Positions 59,861-64,000 of a stretch of 64,000 bases of DNA are shown piece by piece. How positions within the stretch are numbered: the stretch's first letter is position 1; every line of letters starts with the position of its first letter. Under the pieces are notes generated by a model that ran no database searches, was not told the origin of the DNA, and saw nothing but the letters and a program-made list of their open reading frames with translations. Position numbers and translations under genes: made by a program. This stretch comes from Eudorina sp. 2006-703-Eu-15. Taxonomy: Eukaryota > Chlorophyta > Chlorophyceae > Chlamydomonadales > Volvocaceae. The DNA is taken from NCBI GenBank assembly GCA_003117195.1, contig BDSI01000113.1, positions 310,001 through 374,000 of the forward strand, in the 5' to 3' direction.

Positions 59861-60642
59861 TCAGTCGCGTATCCCGATCCTTCGCCGGTATGCTTTCGGC
59901 CGCAGCGCCTCCGCATGTAGCCGACTGGCGTCTGCCCCAAACAGGCCCCGTTCCGTGAGGATCTTGACCCGCCGCTCCCGGGCAAGCTCCACAAAGTAGC
60001 GTCGCGGCGCCATGGGTTTTGGAGCCAGTGTTTCGTAACCCTCTAGCCCCTTGGACAGCACGTGCTCCTGCAGGTGCTGCATGGCGTAGGGCGTTACCCG
60101 CGGTGGCGGTGGTGGCGGCGGCAGCGCTGCTGGCGAGGGCTCCCCGCCATGCACCTCGTGCGCGGGTTGCGGCAGGTCATGTCGCAGCACCCAGGGCGTC
60201 CGCGGGAGCTGCTCGTAGTACTCCTTCATCTCCCGGAGGTAGCGCATGCGGTCCGTCTCGATGAGGACCAGGTGCGGTACCTGGCGGGGAGCGAAGGGGT
60301 TCCCCGAGAGGCTCATGCGATGTCTGAAGGCCTTGCCTTCAAGTGGCTGCGGTGATTGTTTTTGTGGTGTGGCTGTTTACAAAGCAGCCTGGTCCCAGCG
60401 ACGGCTGCGGAGAGGGCTGGCCGCGATGCGACCCGTGGCGCAGCGCTCGCGACAACACGCCTACCTACCTTGGTTAGCATGCCCCTGATTGATTGGTTAT
60501 TCGGCTTTTCGACGCATTGATGTCTTCGTTTGAGGCCCAGTGCGTCTAGGATGCGGCGGTGAAACCATGGTGTCCCAGCAAATCCGCGCCGGAGAGTGAC
60601 GAACAGAGACTTCACCACTTGTGTCGCTCCCTCGGAGGACAT
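59861..60642 (-). CDS. MRPL30: Mitochondrial large-subunit ribosomal protein uL30m
   Basis: Component of the mitochondrial 60S-type large ribosomal subunit. Two exons, 60469-60642 and 59861-60280, join in phase 0 (donor AAG|gtaggt, acceptor cgccag|GTA) and give 197 aa. The first exon encodes the uL30 fold: SLFVTLRRGFAGTPWFHRR, LDALGLKRRHQCVEKPNN and SIRGMLTK, the conserved 'alone protein with N-x-S-IRGM' signature of bacterial and mitochondrial L30. The second exon begins VPHLVLIETD, completing the domain, and continues into a basic C-terminal extension of about 130 residues with a Pro run, longer than bacterial L30 (about 60 aa) as is usual in mitoribosomes. No long N-terminal presequence is visible. 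A single-exon reading from an ATG at 60316 would only translate intron sequence. Confidence 0.88.
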
Positions 60643-61030
60643 ATTGGACGATCGGTGCTTTGAAATCCTGATGGCGATGCACTATCGCAAGAATGTCATT
60701 TCGGAAGCCTTTCCACCTCTTCGTCGGTATGATATCTAGATTGACCAATCAACCTGACTTGCAATGGTTGCGCAAATTATCATGATGCAAGCAACATCAA
60801 TATATGTTGACTCAGAACTGCCGATTATTGCCCGTACATGTGTGCATGGGCTCGAACAACTCCACAGAACATTCAGAAGTTACAATCTGACGATTACACA
60901 GCGAGCAGCTTGCTACAAAAATTGCAAACTTACGTCACAGGCACTGTGTGTGCCTTGTTTGATGTTAGCAGCGACCGAATATTTTGCGGCATGGAAGGGT
61001 GCTTATAACCACCATTGAGTGACTAGTCTT
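60643..61030. promoter_or_regulatory. Divergent promoter region, uL30m / HAKAI
   Basis: The two start codons face away from each other with 388 bp between. This must hold both 5' UTRs and core promoters. It is AT-richer than the flanking exons. No specific element is certain. Confidence 0.55.
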
Positions 61031-62614
61031 ATGGCGGCTCCACCACAGCCCTCGCTTGGGTTCAGCTACGAGCCTCCCCCAGGGCAGAAGACGCACTTCT
61101 GTGTCTCGTGTCAATTTCCGATCGCCGTTTATGCTCGACTGTATCCATGCCTCCACACATACTGCTTAGCCTGTGCGACGGACATGACGAGTTGCTTCCT
61201 GTAAGTTTCGCGCACTGACCGTGTCCTTATGAGGAACTCAGAGTTGTCAGCCAAGGCATCCTCAGGTGCTAAGTTTCACCCCCATGCCTGCTGCGCAGCT
61301 GTCACGCCAACGTGGTCAGGTTGGAGCGGATACCCAAGTCTCGGGAGCACAAGGTCTTCATATCCCCTCTGACGCTGCAGAGCTTTAAAAGTAGGATTAT
61401 ATGCTCACTGCCCTCTGCACATGCACACACTGGGGCTGTGCTACCTGTGCCCCTCCAACCGTGGGGCCAGGGGCGATGGGACACGACCTGGACGTGCCCC
61501 CAAAGGGGTTACCGGCGGCCGCATCTGGATCGACGACCGGCGCGTAGAACCTGCCGTCAACGGAGCCGCTCGGCTTGGCTTCTGGGCGCCATGATCATTG
61601 CCGCTCTCGGATGCCATGATGCGGCGCCCTTAGTACATGCGCTTTGATTCCCTGGTTCGCTCGTCGTGCTGTGTGCTGGACGTTTGTGCTGGAAGCCACC
61701 CCTCCGACGCCGGTCCTCCCCTCCACATTTCCATGGCGGGTGGTCCGCTCCCTTCCACAGGCGAGGAGGATCTCGCCACACACACGAGGCGCGCGCAGCA
61801 GCAGTTGCTCAGCTCCGAGACCATCCGCAGCGCGGGGCGGCCCAAGCAGGAGCAAGCCCCTGCCCAGCAGCCGCAGCTGGCGGCAGCCCAGCAGCGGGAC
61901 CAGCAACAACAGCAGCAGCCGCGCCCAGCTCAACACCAGCCGCAACAACAGCATCATCAGCAACAACAGCACCAGCCGCAACAACAGCCGCCGGCGCAGA
62001 CGCACGGAACGCAGTCGCAGCACCAGCAGCAGCAGCCCCACCACCACCACCCGCAGCAACAACAGCCGCCGCAGCGGATGGACCAGGCCATTATTCAACA
62101 GCAGCAGCAACAACAACAGATGTCGCAGCAGCAGCACTTTCCGCCACCGCCTCGAATGCAGTCGCAGCAGCTGCCACCGCCACCGCCCATGCAGTCCGCA
62201 GCAGGGCAACAGGGCGGGCCCTCGCACCACCACCACCAACAGCAGCAACAGCAGCAACAACAACAACAGCAGCAGCAGCTCGCTCTGCAGATGCAGGGTG
62301 TGGCTGCCGGTATGGCGCCTCAACAAGCGGCGGCCGCGGCCGCTATGCTGAATGCGCTTGCGGGCGGCCAGCACATGATGCCGAACGCCGCGGCGGCCGC
62401 GGCGGCGGCGTTGGGCATGCCGGGTATGCTCGGGATGCAGGGCATGCAGGGGCCGATGGGGATGCAGGGGCCGATGGGGATGCAGGGCATGGGTGGCATG
62501 GGGTCCATGCAGGGGATGCAGGGCATGCAAGGTATGCAGGGCATGCAGGGGATGCAAGGTGGGATGGGAATGCAGGGCATGGGTGGCATGCCGATGCCGT
62601 TTCCTTTTCAGTAA
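61031..62614 (+). CDS. HAKAI: HAKAI-type RING E3 ligase, m6A writer component
   Basis: HAKAI (CBLL1) proteins are E3 ligases and subunits of the nuclear mRNA m6A methyltransferase complex with MTA, MTB, FIP37/WTAP and VIR. Three exons, 61031-61200, 61299-61390 and 61761-62614, join in phase to 371 aa. The RING ligands are C24, C27, C40, H42, C45, C48, C55 and C58 ([20 protein letters not shown], then [17 protein letters not shown]), matching plant HAKAI. The following HYB-type finger is degenerate: [20 protein letters not shown] keeps spacing and one His but has no Cys. The rest is Gln/His/Pro-rich and ends in Met-Gln-Gly repeats (residues about 310-365). An upstream promoter is shared with uL30m. 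A TGTAA lies at 63520, 906 bp after the stop. Confidence 0.9.
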
Positions 62615-63739
62615 AGGGTTCGAGGCAAGTGACATTATGCCATGGCTTATCCAACGAAAGCAACAGAGCCGGTTGGTTGCACACGGCTTGCCTAGGCGGC
62701 TTCGATGGACGCCTGGGCTGCGTTGGGAGGTGTTGGCCGACTTCTGGCAAATGTGCGTGTGTGGGCGAGTCTTTGCCCAGGCGGACGATGAGCGGTCCGT
62801 ACGGCTGCGCTTTGAGTGTCACCCCAACCCGCTATTGGTGACAACGAGATGAACGACTGCTTCCCGCCACCAAGTGCCACACCCCAGCGCGGGCATGTCC
62901 TGGCTTCGTCTGCCTGTCTGAGTGCTTTCCCTCGACGGTGTCAAGCAGACCTCGTGGACTGGCGTGGAGTGCCTTGTGACTCGGTGACGATCGGCCTGTG
63001 CCCGAGGTGTAGCGAAAGGGGCTTGAGGATGTGCCACGAGAAGCTGTTAGTACATGTCCGCCCGTACACGTAATGACGTGCTGTTTGCTTGTTATGGCTG
63101 TGTCGATTGCGGGGGTTAAGGAGGCGCCACCAGGCCACGGCCGTTGGGGCTGTGAAGGTCCTCGTTAAGACGCCAACCCCGAAGACTCCCGCAATCGCCA
63201 ACCTTGGCGGCAATGCCGTGGGTGTGCGGCCGTCCGTCCGTGCGGCGGGGCAGCAATCCGCAAGCCGCATTCCGAAACTGCGACGCAGCGGCCAGGCCCT
63301 ATGACGGCAACGGCCTGATATGACGGACAGTCAACCGCGGTGTACATGGCCAGGAGGGTGCCGATGAGGACCCGGGGGAGGACCACTTGCGTGGGCTCGA
63401 CGAAGAGTTTTGGGTTGCGCCCGCGGGTTGATTTGCCCGGCCGTTGGTTTATTGGAAGCATGCCTAAGCGAGCAGATAACTTGACATGTGATTACCGTAG
63501 CATGTCCCGAGTGCTTGCTTGTAAGCGTGTGGGTAGTCTTAATGGTTGGCGCGGAATCAGTGCACCGGGTGATGGTATCACGAGGCCGTACGTACTTTGT
63601 TGGGGTCTTTCATCCGGGCACTGTGCTGCCTCTGCCGTACTGCCTTCAAAGGATTTTGACTTCAGCCATCCTGACTGATGGAACGCACTCCCTTCGGAGG
63701 CTTAGGCTATTACGGTAACAACCCGCAAGTAATACTCAC
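62615..63739. other. HAKAI 3' UTR and intergenic sequence
   Basis: Most of this may be HAKAI 3' UTR up to the TGTAA at 63520. On the minus strand, 63335-63400 encodes a hydrophobic peptide (VVLPRVLIGTLLAMYTA) that could be an exon of the gene entering from the right edge; this is unproven. Confidence 0.4.
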
Positions 63740-64000
63740 CGCCGCAGCGGCCTCCCGAGCCGTCCCGAGCCAATCCCCCATACATCCAGATGTACCAAAC
63801 ATAAAATCTCCATAAAACCCACGTTTGCCCGTTGCCGGCCCTAACCCAAATGCCAGCGACAGGCGCAGCGGGACCGTACCCTTCGGCGGACCCGACTGGC
63901 CCTCCTGGCCCCCGGCAGGGCCACCAAAGTAACAGCCGACACTGAGCCCCTCCTCGTGTACACCCGAACCTGCCCTGGAGCCCTGCCCTTCCGCAAGGAT
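63740..64000 (-). CDS. Possible partial exon of a gene beyond the right edge
   Basis: The minus strand is open for 87 codons from the window edge to a strong donor (GCG|gtgagt at 63740/63739). The peptide is Gly-rich with aromatic residues: GLSVGCYFGGPAGG, LSLAFGLGPATGKRGFYGD, GTSGCMGDWLG. Base composition is less extreme than in the low-complexity ORFs, which favours real coding. No family is recognised, and frame choice rests on openness and the donor only. Confidence 0.35.

Noticed and set aside
59861..60316. Single-exon 151-aa reading of the uL30m second exon
   Set aside because: Its first 12 codons are intron; the conserved L30 fold requires joining the upstream exon at 60469-60642.

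Overview
The window reads as nuclear DNA of a green alga of the Chlamydomonas/Volvox (volvocine, Chlamydomonadales) type. Genes are split by many short GT-AG introns. Exons are GC-rich and encode long Ala/Gly/Pro/Gln-rich stretches. TGTAA polyadenylation signals follow several stop codons, (CA/GT)n tracts are abundant, and two of the proteins are typical of the plant lineage (a thylakoid-lumen-type immunophilin and an RGLG-type copine). There are no operons, prophages, CRISPR arrays or recognisable RNA genes. Species cannot be fixed from sequence alone. Gene models were built by hand by joining exons whose reading phase and conserved protein segments agree.

Layout. 1-5.1 kb has no convincing gene, only repeats. 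5.1-7.25 kb holds a long low-complexity ORF (+). 7.25-13.3 kb is repeat-rich with no gene. 13.6-14.9 kb holds a second low-complexity ORF (+). 17.06-19.82 kb is CDC20, the APC/C activator (+, 9 exons, 475 aa). Convergent to it, 25.07-21.00 kb (-) is an RGLG-like copine with an unexpected C-terminal U-box (11 exons, 477 aa). 25.95-31.26 kb (+) encodes a Rad18-type UBZ4 zinc finger followed by an AlkB-type 2OG-Fe(II) dioxygenase. 35.66-32.48 kb (-) is a chloroplast-lumen FKBP with a twin-arginine signal and a C-terminal cysteine pair (7 exons, 251 aa). 39.19-42.40 kb (+) is an ankyrin-repeat protein. 42.4-52.08 kb has no supported gene; it contains a 1.1-kb inverted-repeat transposon and ends in a 0.33-kb C5A/C4A tract. 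56.46-52.08 kb (-) is a multi-pass membrane protein of unrecognised family. 60.64-59.86 kb (-) is mitochondrial ribosomal protein uL30m, divergent from HAKAI, the RING E3 of the m6A writer complex, at 61.03-62.61 kb (+). The right edge carries a possible partial exon (-).

Four of the eight better-supported genes belong to ubiquitin biology: CDC20, the copine/U-box ligase, the UBZ4-AlkB protein and HAKAI. Eukaryotic genes need not be functionally linked by position, so this is treated as an observation only. The most interesting items are the copine/U-box architecture, the UBZ4-AlkB fusion, HAKAI with a cysteine-less second finger, the G-rich tract just after a stop codon, and the TTAA-flanked inverted-repeat element with scattered relatives of its end.
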